Part shown: one piece after another, positions 53,818 through 64,000 of the stretch
Layout of the letters: every line of letters starts with the position of its first letter
Numbering within the stretch: position 1 is the stretch's first letter
NCBI RefSeq assembly: GCF_030123245.1
Contig: NZ_CP126101.1
Coordinates: 4,524,501 to 4,588,500 of the forward strand
DNA: 64,000 nucleotides
Direction of reading: 5' to 3'
From: Lysinibacillus pakistanensis
GTDB lineage: Bacteria > Bacillota > Bacilli > Bacillales_A > Planococcaceae
The notes under the pieces: generated by a model
Database searches by the model: none
Told to the model about the DNA's origin: nothing
What the model saw: only the letters and a program-made list of their open reading frames with translations
Program-made: the position numbers and the translations under genes

Positions 53818-55160
53818 AGGAAATCACCGCCTTTTTCAGAATGGCGATCTTCAATTTCACGTTCAATTGGATTCTTTTTGAACATACGAACCAATACCAC
53901 AATGCTCCCTATTGCCAATACAGCATATACACCAGTAAATAATAGCATCATTAAATCTACATGATCACTTGTAGTTGCTCCCTCTGGTGTTCGCATTAAA
54001 CCATATAAAATCCAAGGTTGTCGTCCAACTTCTGCGAGCCACCAGCCAGCTTCAATAGCAATGATAGAAAGTGGTCCTCCTGCGACAATAATCCATCTAA
54101 ACCAACGCGTGTGGATAAATTGCCAGCCACGTGCTTTCCCCAGTACGTAGAGCAGTGAAACAAGCGCCATGAACATGCCGATAAACACCATAATATTAAA
54201 GAGATAGTGAATATACAGAGGGGGACGGTCTTCCTCTGCAAATTGGTCTAAGCCAATGACCTCTGCAGTTGGATTATTATAAGCCAAAATACTAAGGGCA
54301 TATGGAACCTTTATGGCATATTTCACTTCCTCACCATCTAACACACCAAAAAGTATAAGTGAAGCTTTATCTTCTGTTTCAAAATGCCATTCAGCTGCTG
54401 CTAATTTTTCTGGCTGATATTCTGCTAAGTACTTTCCAGAAAAATCTCCGATAATTGCAGCTGCAATAGAGAAAATCAGGCCAATCTTCATCAGTAATAA
54501 TAATGATTTTTTATGATACACATGCTTAGAACCTCGAAGCATACGGTATCCTGCAATTGCTGCTAGGACAAATGCTGATGTCATATAGGCAGTCACAAGA
54601 ACATGAGCTACCTTTGTTGGCATTGCTGGATTAAACATTGCTAAAAATGGTTGGATGTTCACTAGCTGCCCATCTACAATATCAAAGCCCTGTGGTGCGT
54701 TCATAAATGCGTTAACAATCGTAATAAACACAGCGGACATAGATGCACCAACAGCTACAGGAATTAGCAGCAACATGTGCTTTTTCTGACTATCAAAGCG
54801 ATCCCATGTGTACAAATAAATTCCCAAGAAAATGGCTTCAAAGAAAAATGCAAACGTTTCCATAAAGAGTGGTAACGCAATTGTTTGACCAGCAAGTTGC
54901 ATAAAGTTTGGCCATAATAAAGATAACTGTAAGCCAATTGCAGTTCCTGTTACTACACCGACTGCCACAGTAATAACAAAACCACGCGCCCAACGTCTTG
55001 CCATTAATATATAATGCTCATCATTCTTTTTATACCCAGTCCATTGAGCAATCATAATCATTAACGGGACACCCACACCAATTGTTGCATAAATAATATG
55101 GAACGATAATGTTAGCTCGGTTAATGCTCTACTCCAAAAGACTGCTGATTCATTAATCAT
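53814..55160 (-). CDS. cydA: Cytochrome bd ubiquinol oxidase subunit I
   Basis: Haem-carrying subunit of the high-affinity terminal oxidase. 448 aa, membrane. ALTELTLSFHIIYATIGVG holds the N-terminal haem His; METFAFFFEAIFLGIYLY carries conserved Glu; the GRQPW motif is present (EVGRQPWILYGLMRT). The Q-loop is short, as in Bacillus. AGGGGGG precedes the ATG. The cydCD exporter genes are not next to it. Confidence 0.95.
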   Translation of the reverse strand: MINESAVFWSRALTELTLSFHIIYATIGVGVPLMIMIAQWTGYKKNDEHYILMARRWARGFVITVAVGVVTGTAIGLQLSLLWPNFMQLAGQTIALPLFMETFAFFFEAIFLGIYLYTWDRFDSQKKHMLLLIPVAVGASMSAVFITIVNAFMNAPQGFDIVDGQLVNIQPFLAMFNPAMPTKVAHVLVTAYMTSAFVLAAIAGYRMLRGSKHVYHKKSLLLLMKIGLIFSIAAAIIGDFSGKYLAEYQPEKLAAAEWHFETEDKASLILFGVLDGEEVKYAIKVPYALSILAYNNPTAEVIGLDQFAEEDRPPLYIHYLFNIMVFIGMFMALVSLLYVLGKARGWQFIHTRWFRWIIVAGGPLSIIAIEAGWWLAEVGRQPWILYGLMRTPEGATTSDHVDLMMLLFTGVYAVLAIGSIVVLVRMFKKNPIEREIEDRHSEKGGDFL

Positions 55161-55172
55161 CTCATTGCCCCC

Positions 55173-55274
55173 CTAACTTCCAAATATTCTTCCAAGAATG
55201 GAAAGTAGCATGATAATCGCAACACCGAAGCTTAGCCAAATGAGCTTTTTTTCCTGTGACTTATACAAAGGCAA
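55173..55274 (-). CDS. Tiny membrane protein just upstream of cydA
   Basis: 33 codons from TTG 55274 to TAG: LPLYKSQEKKLIWLSFGVAI followed by IMLLSILGRIFGS, that is, a basic N-terminus and one membrane helix. AAGGG lies 9 nt before the TTG; a GTG one codon earlier is an alternative. It ends 13 nt before cydA, so it would be the first gene of the operon. Not recognised; could be an assembly or regulatory peptide, or a leader. Confidence 0.5.
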   Translation of the reverse strand: MPLYKSQEKKLIWLSFGVAIIMLLSILGRIFGS

Positions 55275-55320
55275 CACTTCCTTTCCCTTAGCTATACCCC
55301 CATTTTCCACTATTACAACG

Positions 55321-55369
55321 AAAAAAACCTTTAAAACGGACCGAAATTTCAGCCTATTATAAAGGTTTC
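55321..55369 (-). terminator. Terminator-like hairpin in the cyd leader
   Basis: AAACCTTTATAA / TTTTAAAGGTTT stem followed by TTTTTT on the minus strand, between the dagK terminator and the tiny cyd ORF. A TATAAT box overlaps its first arm (TTGAAC, 15 nt, TATAAT). It may be an attenuator of the cyd operon. Confidence 0.5.
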
Positions 55370-55602
55370 AAATTTTGTTCAAGTAATATACGCACATTTG
55401 CCAAACATTTTTCTTAATTCATTCACAATCAAAAATAACTAAGGATTTTTATCTATTTAAGTGCCGTTTTTTAGCACCATAAATGAAGAAGTGACCTAAA
55501 TCAGGTGACATTTATCTATTAATGAGTATTGTGGGTTTTTGAGTTTCTTCTTCTCCCCATTATTGAACAAAGAAGAACCAAACTCCTCTTAAGTAATTTC
55601 AC

Positions 55603-55644
55603 TTAAAAAAGCTCTCTTGCACTGAAAAAGTACAAGAAAGCTCC
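55603..55644 (-). terminator. Terminator after dagK
   Basis: GAGCTTTCTTGTAC / (G)TGCAAGAGAGCTTTT stem with T-run on the minus strand. Confidence 0.75.
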
Positions 55645-55652
55645 TTCGTTAT

Positions 55653-56576
55653 TTATTCAATTAAAATACGATCTTCCTCACGAATATCTGCAAGTGGTAC
55701 AAAAATTTCAATATGGCGTTTTAGATTTTCAAACGTGGCAGGTGCATCTCCACCATATTCGCCATCTAGGTTTAGATGTATTTCATCTTCTGTTGTTACT
55801 TTTACCACACTAGCTTTTTTATAAATTACTCGATCATCATTTAAATGCTCGCCTCTTAAAGCCATTGCGGCTAGCTGGATAAATTCAGGGAGGCTTACTT
55901 TTTTCAATACTAATAACGTAAAGTATCCATCATTGATGCTTGCGTCTGGTGCAAGCTTTTCAAAGCCACCCACTGAATTTGTTAAACCACATAAAAACAT
56001 CATTGCATCGCCATCAAAAACCTCACCATCATATTCAATACGCATATGAGAAGCCTTGAGGGATGGAATCATTTCTACTGCTTTTAAGTAATAAGCTAGC
56101 TGCCCGAGCATTGTTTTCATTTTGCTTGGTACTTCGTAGGTTAACTCGGTAATGCGACCACCAGCTGCAATATTGATGAAATAGCGTTCCCCATTTAATA
56201 AACCTACATCCACTGGCAACGTATCACCCTTTATAATAATATCTACAGCATCTTCAATATTTCGGGGAATATGCACCGCACGGGCAAAGTCATTTGTTGT
56301 GCCCATCGGAATTAAACCAACTTTTGGACGTTTTTCGAATGGACTCACACCTGAAACAACTTCATTTAATGTGCCATCCCCACCAACTGCAATAATGATA
56401 TCAAAGCCACGTTCTACTGCATTTTTTGCCGCAATGGTTGCATCGCCTTCACAAGTTGTTGCATGACAAGATGTCTCATAGCCTGCTACCTCTAGTTTTT
56501 CCAATACTTCTGGTAGATGCTTTTTAAATACCTCTCGTCCAGATGTAGGATTATAAATGATTCTTGCTCGTTTCAT
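55653..56576 (-). CDS. dagK: Diacylglycerol kinase
   Basis: Soluble kinase recycling diacylglycerol to phosphatidate, needed where LTA synthesis produces diacylglycerol. ARIIYNPTSGRE at the N-terminus, the GGDGTLNEVVSG nucleotide loop, LIPMGTTNDFARA and NLDGEYGGDAPATF at the end. 307 aa. ATG 56576 chosen, with AGGAAGG 6 nt upstream; a longer reading would run 33 codons further without a site. Sits upstream of rlmD and downstream of gatCAB as in B. subtilis. Confidence 0.95.
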   Translation of the reverse strand: MKRARIIYNPTSGREVFKKHLPEVLEKLEVAGYETSCHATTCEGDATIAAKNAVERGFDIIIAVGGDGTLNEVVSGVSPFEKRPKVGLIPMGTTNDFARAVHIPRNIEDAVDIIIKGDTLPVDVGLLNGERYFINIAAGGRITELTYEVPSKMKTMLGQLAYYLKAVEMIPSLKASHMRIEYDGEVFDGDAMMFLCGLTNSVGGFEKLAPDASINDGYFTLLVLKKVSLPEFIQLAAMALRGEHLNDDRVIYKKASVVKVTTEDEIHLNLDGEYGGDAPATFENLKRHIEIFVPLADIREEDRILIE

Positions 56577-56672
56577 AACATACCTTCCTGCTTCATAAGA
56601 TTCTATTTCATTCAACGAATTATTCGCTGAAATGTTGCACTGTATAAATAGCAGATGCCTCTTAATTAACAA

Positions 56673-57233
56673 CTACTTCAAAACTGATGTCACTTGTTTT
56701 TTAAAATCTTCATAAACAAATGTCCAATAGGATTGATTCGTTATATTTTCCTCACGAATTTCTGCATATAATGCCTTTTGAGCATCTTCAAATGTAGGAT
56801 CTTCTTTATCGGGTAGTCCTGCTCGTTTGCTCACTACTAGTTCCTGTAATTGTGGTGCACGAGGTCCCCATTTGCCGATAACCTGTCCAGCATCATCTAA
56901 TAAAAGATAAATTGGAATAGCGCGACCACCATTTGTTAAATAGCGATCAATTAAATCTGTATCCTCATCACGCAGTACAGCACGCATATCTAAATCTGCT
57001 GCTTCTGCAATTCGGCGAATAATCGGGTTGTTTAGCATCGCATCACCACACCAATCCTCTGTAATTGTTAAAATTTTAGGATGCTTGTCTTTTAGCAGCT
57101 CGACAAAGCCATCATTTGTTGGCACTTCAAAGCCATCATAAAGGCGAAAGCTCTCCTCTTTTAGCGTTGTCATGTTATCCATATATTGCTGAATTGAAAT
57201 TGCTTCATTAAAATATTGTTGCTCTGTTTTCAT
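56673..57233 (-). CDS. Thioredoxin-fold protein with a single active-site Cys
   Basis: 186 aa cytoplasmic protein. The thioredoxin-like active segment is TEDWCGDAM: CxxA rather than CxxC, so it cannot form the usual redox disulfide. A cis-Pro region (GGRAIPIYLLLDDAGQVIGKWGPR) is typical of the fold. Resembles Bacillales thioredoxin-family proteins of unknown role. AGGAGGAT before the ATG. It is about 100 nt upstream of dagK. Confidence 0.83.
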   Translation of the reverse strand: MKTEQQYFNEAISIQQYMDNMTTLKEESFRLYDGFEVPTNDGFVELLKDKHPKILTITEDWCGDAMLNNPIIRRIAEAADLDMRAVLRDEDTDLIDRYLTNGGRAIPIYLLLDDAGQVIGKWGPRAPQLQELVVSKRAGLPDKEDPTFEDAQKALYAEIREENITNQSYWTFVYEDFKKQVTSVLK

Positions 57234-57629
57234 CGTTGGTATCCTCCTAATGTTTTATTTTCTATTCTATATTTTGCTATGAATACTCCTTTTAGACAAC
57301 TGTAAAGCTTTATCAATTTCGCACCTGTAGGGGTGGGAGACTTCTAATGAATAAAGATAAAAATAATGAACTTCTTTATTTATAACCTATAATTTATAGA
57401 TAAGCTATTATATTACAGAACATTGTACATAAGCGGTAGATAAAAGAGGAGATATAAATTAGTTGTGATGAATAAAGCACCCCGAAAAACGGGACGATAT
57501 TTATTTACCACAAGATCTACGGAGGGGTAACACTTATAATGATTAAAGAAAATTAACCTAATGCTCAGCAATTGTATCGCTCTTCACTTGATCTGGATAG
57601 AAATTAAGTGTAAGCCAAACTATAAAAGG
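57234..57629. other. Gap upstream of the thioredoxin-like gene
   Basis: About 400 nt. A plus-strand 20-codon frame (ATG 57469, MNKAPRKTGRYLFTTRSTEG) and a GGAGGGG-preceded 5-codon frame follow each other near 57469-57560; both are weak. No other feature found. Confidence 0.3.
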
Positions 57630-57670
57630 AAAGATGGTACTAAGGCTTAGCCTAGCACCATCTTTTTTTA
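57630..57670 (-). terminator. Terminator after gatB
   Basis: AAGATGGTGCTA / TAGTACCATCTT stem starting at the gatB stop, with TTTT tail on the minus strand. Confidence 0.75.
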
Positions 57671-59095
57671 ACGCTTTGCAATTTCTTGTTGTAATAATTT
57701 ATTGACCATTGGAGGGTTTGCTTGGCCTTTTGTAGCCTTCATAATTTGACCTACTAAGAAGCCGATAGCACGATCCTTACCATTTTTAAAGTCTTCGATT
57801 GATTGTGCATTATTGTCAAGAACCTCTGTAACAATCGCAAGTAATGCACCTTCATCAGAAATTTGAACTAAACCTTTTGCCTTGACGATATCTTGTGCGG
57901 AGCCTCCATTTTCAACTAATTCGGCAAACACTTTTTTACCGATTTTAGAAGAAATTGTACCATCAGTGATTAATTTCACCATTTCAGCAAGATTTTCTGG
58001 CGTTAAAGCAGTATCTTTTAGATCCTTTTGCTCTGCATTTAAGTAAGCAGAAACATCACCCATTAACCAGTTGGCAGAAAGCTTAGCATCTGCACCTTTT
58101 GCTACCATTGCCTCGAAGAAGTCTGAGATTTCTTTTGAAATAACAAGAACTCCTGCATCATATGGTGTTAAGCCTAATTCTTCAACGTAACGTTTTTTAC
58201 GTGCATCTGGAAGCTCTGGAATTTCCGATTTTACACGCTCTAGCCATGCGTCATCGATAGAAAGACGAACTAAGTCAGGCTCTGGGAAATAACGATAATC
58301 ATCTGTTCCTTCTTTTACACGCATAAGGATTGTTTTTCCTGTTTTTTCATCGAAGCGGCGCGTTTCTTGCTCGATGACACCACCAGAAAGAAGAACATCT
58401 GCTTGGCGTAACTCCTCATGCTCTAAACCACGACGAACAAAGTTGAAGGAGTTAAGGTTTTTAAGCTCTGTCTTCGTTCCAAATTCCTCTTGACCATATG
58501 GACGTATTGAAATGTTAGCGTCACATCGTAGTGAACCTTCTTCCATTTTACAGTCTGATACATCTGTATATTGGATAATGGATTTTAATTTTTCTAGATA
58601 TGCATAGGCTTCATTTGGTGTACGAATGTCTGGCTCAGATACGATTTCTACCAGTGGTGTACCTTGACGGTTAAAGTCAACTAATGAGTGGTCACCGGCA
58701 TGTGAAAGCTTCCCAGCATCCTCTTCCATATGAAGTCGCGTAATACCGATACGTTTTGTATAGCCGTCTACTTCAATATCAATCCAGCCGTTTTTACCGA
58801 TTGGTTTATCGAATTGTGAGATTTGATAAGCTTTCGGATTATCTGGATAGAAGTAATTTTTACGGTCAAATTTCGTTTCTTGCTCGATTTCCATATTCAA
58901 TGCAAGAGCTGCACGCATAGCGAAATCTACCACATTTTTATTAAGAACTGGTAGGACACCAGGATATCCTAAGTCAATAACTGTTGTATTTGTATTTGGT
59001 TCAGCACCGAAATGAGCTGGTGCTGGTGAGAAGATTTTTGAGTTTGTTTTTAACTCAACGTGTACTTCTAAACCAATGACTGTTTCAAAGTTCAT
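57668..59095 (-). CDS. gatB: Asp-tRNA(Asn)/Glu-tRNA(Gln) amidotransferase subunit B
   Basis: tRNA-binding kinase-like subunit that activates mischarged Glu-tRNA(Gln) for amidation. [51 protein letters not shown] and SLRCDANIS are family blocks; the C-terminal YqeY-like tail is complete. 475 aa. ATG 59095 chosen, GGGAGGG 8 nt upstream, 1 nt after the gatA stop. Confidence 0.97.
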   Translation of the reverse strand: MNFETVIGLEVHVELKTNSKIFSPAPAHFGAEPNTNTTVIDLGYPGVLPVLNKNVVDFAMRAALALNMEIEQETKFDRKNYFYPDNPKAYQISQFDKPIGKNGWIDIEVDGYTKRIGITRLHMEEDAGKLSHAGDHSLVDFNRQGTPLVEIVSEPDIRTPNEAYAYLEKLKSIIQYTDVSDCKMEEGSLRCDANISIRPYGQEEFGTKTELKNLNSFNFVRRGLEHEELRQADVLLSGGVIEQETRRFDEKTGKTILMRVKEGTDDYRYFPEPDLVRLSIDDAWLERVKSEIPELPDARKKRYVEELGLTPYDAGVLVISKEISDFFEAMVAKGADAKLSANWLMGDVSAYLNAEQKDLKDTALTPENLAEMVKLITDGTISSKIGKKVFAELVENGGSAQDIVKAKGLVQISDEGALLAIVTEVLDNNAQSIEDFKNGKDRAIGFLVGQIMKATKGQANPPMVNKLLQQEIAKR

Positions 59096-59096
59096 G

Positions 59097-60560
59097 TTAT
59101 TTTCCCTCCCACATTTGAGGAACTTGTTTATGGAACTCCGTTGCTTGTTCAAAAGCATGAGCTACACGGTAAATAGTTGCTTCATCGAAATATTTACCAA
59201 TAATTTGTAAACCTAGTGGTAGACCATTTTCAAAGCCACAAGGAATTGAAATGGCAGGTACGCCCGCTAAGTTCATTGGGATTGTTAAAATATCGTTTGC
59301 ATACATTGTCATAGGATCATCTACGTTTTCACCAATTTTAAATGCTGGTGTTGGAGATGTAGGCCCAATGATTACGTCAAAGTCTTCAAATACTTTGTCG
59401 TAGTCTGCTTTAATCAGTGTACGTGCTTGTTGTGCTTTTTTGTAATAAGCGTCATACGTACCAGCACTTAATGAGTAAGTTCCAAGCATAATACGACGCT
59501 TTACTTCATCCCCAAAGCCTTGAGCACGTGTTTCTTTATAAAGGTCCATTAAATTTGTAACGTTTTCTGCGCGGAAACCATAGCGGATACCGTCAAATCG
59601 AGAAAGGTTCGAGGACGCTTCAGAAGAAGATAGGATATAGTAAGCAGCCAGTGCATATTTAGAGTGAGGAAGAGAGACTTCTTCTACTGTAGCACCTAAG
59701 CCTTTTAATACTTCTAACGCATCTAGAACTGACTGACGTGCTGCTTCACCAACACCTTCACCAAGAAATTCTTTTGGTACAGCAATGCGTAAGCCTTTGA
59801 CATCACCAGTTAGTGCTGCTGCATAGTTTGGTACTTCTACGTTTGCAGACGTTGAATCATTAGGATCTAAACCTGCAATTGCCTCAAGTAAAAGAGCATT
59901 GTCTTCAACATTACGTGTAATTGGTCCAATTTGATCTAAAGAAGATGCAAATGCTACTAGTCCAAAACGCGATACACGACCATATGTAGGCTTCATCCCC
60001 ACCACACCGCAATAAGCTGCTGGTTGGCGGATAGAACCACCCGTATCAGAACCAAGTGAGAATGGTACTTCCCCTGCTGCTACTGCTGCGGCAGATGCAC
60101 CTGAAGAACCACCTGGTACGTGGTTTAAGTTCCAAGGATTTTTTGTTGTTTTATAGTATGAGTTTTCATTGGAAGATCCCATTGCGAACTCATCCATATT
60201 TAGTTTTCCGATCGTTACCATTCCGGCATCACGTAGCTTTTTCACTACAGTTGCATCATAAATTGGCATAAAGCCTTCTAGAATTTTAGAAGCACATGTT
60301 GTTTCTAAGCCTTCTGTTACGATGTTGTCTTTCACACCGATAGGAAGGCCAAAAAGTGGTCCACGCTCTTCAAATGGTACTTTGTCCATTTCAGCTGCTT
60401 GTGCAGTTGCTTTTTCTTCATTCGAAGCAAGGAAAGCTTGTACATCGCCATCAAGCTTGGCAATTCGTTCATATGCTTCTTTTGTTAAATCAGCGATAGT
60501 TAAGTTACCCGCTTTAATGTCAGCTTGTAGCTCCTTTGCTGAACGTTCAAATAACGTCAT
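59097..60560 (-). CDS. gatA: Asp-tRNA(Asn)/Glu-tRNA(Gln) amidotransferase subunit A
   Basis: Glutaminase subunit (amidase-signature family) supplying ammonia to GatB. Catalytic Lys in GVKDNI, the [21 protein letters not shown] segment with [12 protein letters not shown] (Ser-cisSer-Lys triad). 487 aa, full length. AGGAGG precedes the ATG; 24 nt after gatC. Confidence 0.97.
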   Translation of the reverse strand: MTLFERSAKELQADIKAGNLTIADLTKEAYERIAKLDGDVQAFLASNEEKATAQAAEMDKVPFEERGPLFGLPIGVKDNIVTEGLETTCASKILEGFMPIYDATVVKKLRDAGMVTIGKLNMDEFAMGSSNENSYYKTTKNPWNLNHVPGGSSGASAAAVAAGEVPFSLGSDTGGSIRQPAAYCGVVGMKPTYGRVSRFGLVAFASSLDQIGPITRNVEDNALLLEAIAGLDPNDSTSANVEVPNYAAALTGDVKGLRIAVPKEFLGEGVGEAARQSVLDALEVLKGLGATVEEVSLPHSKYALAAYYILSSSEASSNLSRFDGIRYGFRAENVTNLMDLYKETRAQGFGDEVKRRIMLGTYSLSAGTYDAYYKKAQQARTLIKADYDKVFEDFDVIIGPTSPTPAFKIGENVDDPMTMYANDILTIPMNLAGVPAISIPCGFENGLPLGLQIIGKYFDEATIYRVAHAFEQATEFHKQVPQMWEGK

Positions 60561-60584
60561 GAGGAATCCTCCTATTTTTTAGTT

Positions 60585-60872
60585 TTACATGATAGCTGGT
60601 ACTTTTACTTGACCATCTTCTTGTTCTTTTACGTTTAACATCATTACTTCGCGGTCTAAGCCTTTTGTTGCCACATCTTCACGCATTACGTTTACTAGTG
60701 GTAGCACGTGAGTTGTTGGTTCAACATTCGTTGTATCTAGCTCGTTTAATTGCTCTGCGAAGTCTGTAATTTTACCAAGCTGTTCAGCAAATTTTTCTGC
60801 TTCCTCTTCTGATATAGCAAGACGTGCTAAATTTGCAACGTGCTTAACTTCCTCTTTTGTTAATTTTGCCAT
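60585..60872 (-). CDS. gatC: Asp-tRNA(Asn)/Glu-tRNA(Gln) amidotransferase subunit C
   Basis: Small stabilising subunit wrapping GatA and Gat[21 protein letters not shown] and [20 protein letters not shown] are typical. 95 aa from ATG 60872, GGAGGTG 6 nt upstream. First gene of gatCAB. Confidence 0.96.
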   Translation of the reverse strand: MAKLTKEEVKHVANLARLAISEEEAEKFAEQLGKITDFAEQLNELDTTNVEPTTHVLPLVNVMREDVATKGLDREVMMLNVKEQEDGQVKVPAIM

Positions 60873-61102
60873 TTTCCACACCTCCGAATACACATTCAAA
60901 TCATTGTTTTTTCTTGATAACAATAGGGTTGAATAAAGTTAACCATACAAATAATCATAACATTTTTCCTATTAAAAATCACAACTTTCACCAAAAATAT
61001 AGAAACTTTCACTACTATGACAGAGTGTTGTCTCTTATAGATGTAACCATTTCTTCATTATTTCTATCCCTTCACTTTATAGCTTTTCTTTGGATGGATA
61101 CA

Positions 61103-61138
61103 TAAAAATATAGCCAGCGCAGAGCTGACTATATTTTA
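61103..61138 (-). terminator. Terminator after camS
   Basis: AAAATATAGTCAG / CTGGCTATATTTT stem overlapping the end of camS. Confidence 0.7.
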
Positions 61139-62269
61139 TTCATAGATATGCACATAAGGTTCTTTATCATTCGATTTCTTAATAATTAACGCCTCTGGAC
61201 CGTTTATCGAAGTTATACTTACTTCTACATTGATATTTCCGAAATAATTCATGAGAACACCAGTTAGATATTGGGTAAAACCAATAATTTCTGCTTGACC
61301 GAAGAATTGAATGGGTACTTCAATTTTCAGCTTTTGAATTTCTTTATTTTGGTAGAAGCCTGTTCCTATCACACTCGTATAGTTAGAAAAATATTTATCG
61401 ATATCCAGTTTAAATTTCTTAAAGTTATTGCTATCCTCTCGATAAACATCCTTCGATTCATCTGTTGGGAATAGGACATATTCTTCATCAATTGCTTGCC
61501 AATCTGCTACATCATTTTGTCCAGCTTTTGCAACGCCATAGCTAAAATATGTCCCTGGAATAATATCATTATTAGCTTTCTGTTTAAATAAGCCTACTAC
61601 AATCGGGACATCTTTCAATTCTTCACGAGCTCTTAAACGAGAAACAATTTCAGAAGCCATTTTCTTCCCTTGTTCAACAAGTGCTGATTCTGGTATTGGC
61701 TCCTCATAATACTCCCCATATTTTTCTTTTTGATAATAATAAATAGAGTTTAAGGAAAGTCCTATCGAAATTCCACCTAATTTCACTTTATTATCTTTTG
61801 TTTTTGTTAAATAATTCTGCTCAACTATATGCGATAAATAAATAGGTGCCTTTTTTGCACGTTCCTCTGCTGGCATAGATTCCGTTGTTGGAGGATTTAA
61901 GCCATCCTTTTTTTGAGAACTACGCTTCAGCCAATTAGTCACAGTGCTTTTAGCTAAATATTGGCCCTCCTGGAAGAAAAAATTCTCTGTGTCAAACTCA
62001 TTTTGAGAAAGGCGCATCAGGCCTGTTTCTACTTCCTTCATATCATATTTTGTATATATATTAGAGACTACCAAACCTCTACTAGCACTTTCTTTGTAGG
62101 GAGTTAGCAGCTTGTAATAGGATTCATCTATCTTGAAGCTTGGAATAATTGTTGTTTCCGCTTTTTCCTGTTGTGTCTCCTGTGTAAGCTCTGTGTCCTT
62201 TTTAGAAGGTACACAGCCGACTAGCATTGTAGCAGCGATCATTGCTGGAATGAGTCGAAATGACTTCAT
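61136..62269 (-). CDS. camS: CamS-family lipoprotein
   Basis: Exported lipoprotein whose signal peptide yields the cAM373-like peptide in staphylococci; body function unknown. Lipobox LVGC (Cys19) after a short hydrophobic stretch; the body has the CamS blocks RGLVVSNIYTKYDMKEVETGL and PIQFFGQAEIIGFTQYLTG. 377 aa. Located after ligA as in B. subtilis (yerH). Sex-pheromone action here is not implied. Confidence 0.92.
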   Translation of the reverse strand: MKSFRLIPAMIAATMLVGCVPSKKDTELTQETQQEKAETTIIPSFKIDESYYKLLTPYKESASRGLVVSNIYTKYDMKEVETGLMRLSQNEFDTENFFFQEGQYLAKSTVTNWLKRSSQKKDGLNPPTTESMPAEERAKKAPIYLSHIVEQNYLTKTKDNKVKLGGISIGLSLNSIYYYQKEKYGEYYEEPIPESALVEQGKKMASEIVSRLRAREELKDVPIVVGLFKQKANNDIIPGTYFSYGVAKAGQNDVADWQAIDEEYVLFPTDESKDVYREDSNNFKKFKLDIDKYFSNYTSVIGTGFYQNKEIQKLKIEVPIQFFGQAEIIGFTQYLTGVLMNYFGNINVEVSITSINGPEALIIKKSNDKEPYVHIYE

Positions 62270-62321
62270 TATTTTAATACTCCTTTACTGAAATTCAATT
62301 TTGATGAATCTGAACTTATGG

Positions 62322-62366
62322 AACAGAAAGCTGGCATATGCAATTAAAATGCCTTAGCTTTCTGTC
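62322..62366 (-). terminator. Hairpin after ligA
   Basis: ACAGAAAGCT / AGCTTTCTGT stem with a 24-nt loop that itself can pair partly (GGCAT/ATGCC). The T-tail is poor. Confidence 0.55.
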
Positions 62367-62405
62367 AAAGCTGTTAAGACAATACATCAAGTTACATCTA
62401 AATTG

Positions 62406-64000
<1,595 letters not shown>

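Noticed and set aside
57469..57560. Plus-strand 20- and 5-codon frames near the gatB terminator
   Set aside because: First one is 17 nt from its nearest ribosome site and no conservation can be judged; kept only as a note in the gap entry.

Overview
The window looks like chromosome from a low-GC, endospore-forming Bacillales bacterium of the Planococcaceae type, most likely Lysinibacillus or a close relative. The evidence is gene content: both gamma-type and alpha/beta-type small acid-soluble spore proteins, the sporulation trio prkA-yhbH-spoVR, a SpoVID-independent set of small spore-type proteins, the block ligA-camS-gatCAB-dagK-rlmD in Bacillus subtilis-like order, strong GGAGG ribosome sites with many TTG and GTG starts, and an aspartate racemase plus D-aspartate ligase pair that fits the L-Lys-D-Asp cell-wall crossbridge of that genus. 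No rRNA, tRNA, CRISPR array, transposase or prophage was seen.

Layout, left to right. 1-7023: sbcC (cut by the left edge), sbcD, an SGNH esterase, an M29 aminopeptidase and a DEAD-box helicase, all on the minus strand. 7244-11989: racemase/D-Asp ligase, a C39-like lipoprotein and an acyl-CoA ligase. 12235-18105: a phosphoesterase, a globin-coupled chemoreceptor, a DUF305-like protein, several very small spore-type proteins, an L,D-transpeptidase (ykuD) and a DUF2935 protein. 18271-22064: an RNase J paralogue, then a possible defence cluster (lone HsdS-like protein, XRE regulator, nuclease-like protein). 22447-29409: a radical SAM protein, a pair of large structured inverted repeats, and spoVR/yhbH/prkA. 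29651-33838: an M23 peptidase, a chemoreceptor and a 420-bp array of 21-bp repeats. 34039-38235: a c-di-GMP riboswitch operon (chemoreceptor, SDR dehydrogenase, sodium:solute symporter). 38443-41307: small genes, a spore protein and a YceG-like/trypsin-like fusion. 41494-44010: a second c-di-GMP riboswitch operon (STAS-like, GNAT-like, methyl-acceptor). 44154-50789: dus, then an accessory block (AraC/iron-lipoprotein fusion, ltaS paralogue, small membrane protein) broken up by three relics of the rlmD 3' end. 50917-64000: rlmD, a second 21-bp repeat array, the cytochrome bd operon with two tiny membrane proteins, dagK, a thioredoxin-like gene, gatBAC, camS and ligA (cut by the right edge).

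Themes. Signalling is prominent: four methyl-accepting proteins, two of them under c-di-GMP-I aptamers that are each followed by an intrinsic terminator. Cell-wall work is the second theme (D-Asp crossbridge, ykuD, M23, ltaS). The least explained DNA is (a) two arrays of degenerate 21-bp repeats kept in perfect 21-bp register, (b) an inverted pair of about 200-bp repeats whose stems differ in sequence but keep pairing, and (c) the rlmD 3'-end relics. All functional calls are from reading the sequence and from memory of families; no database search was run.
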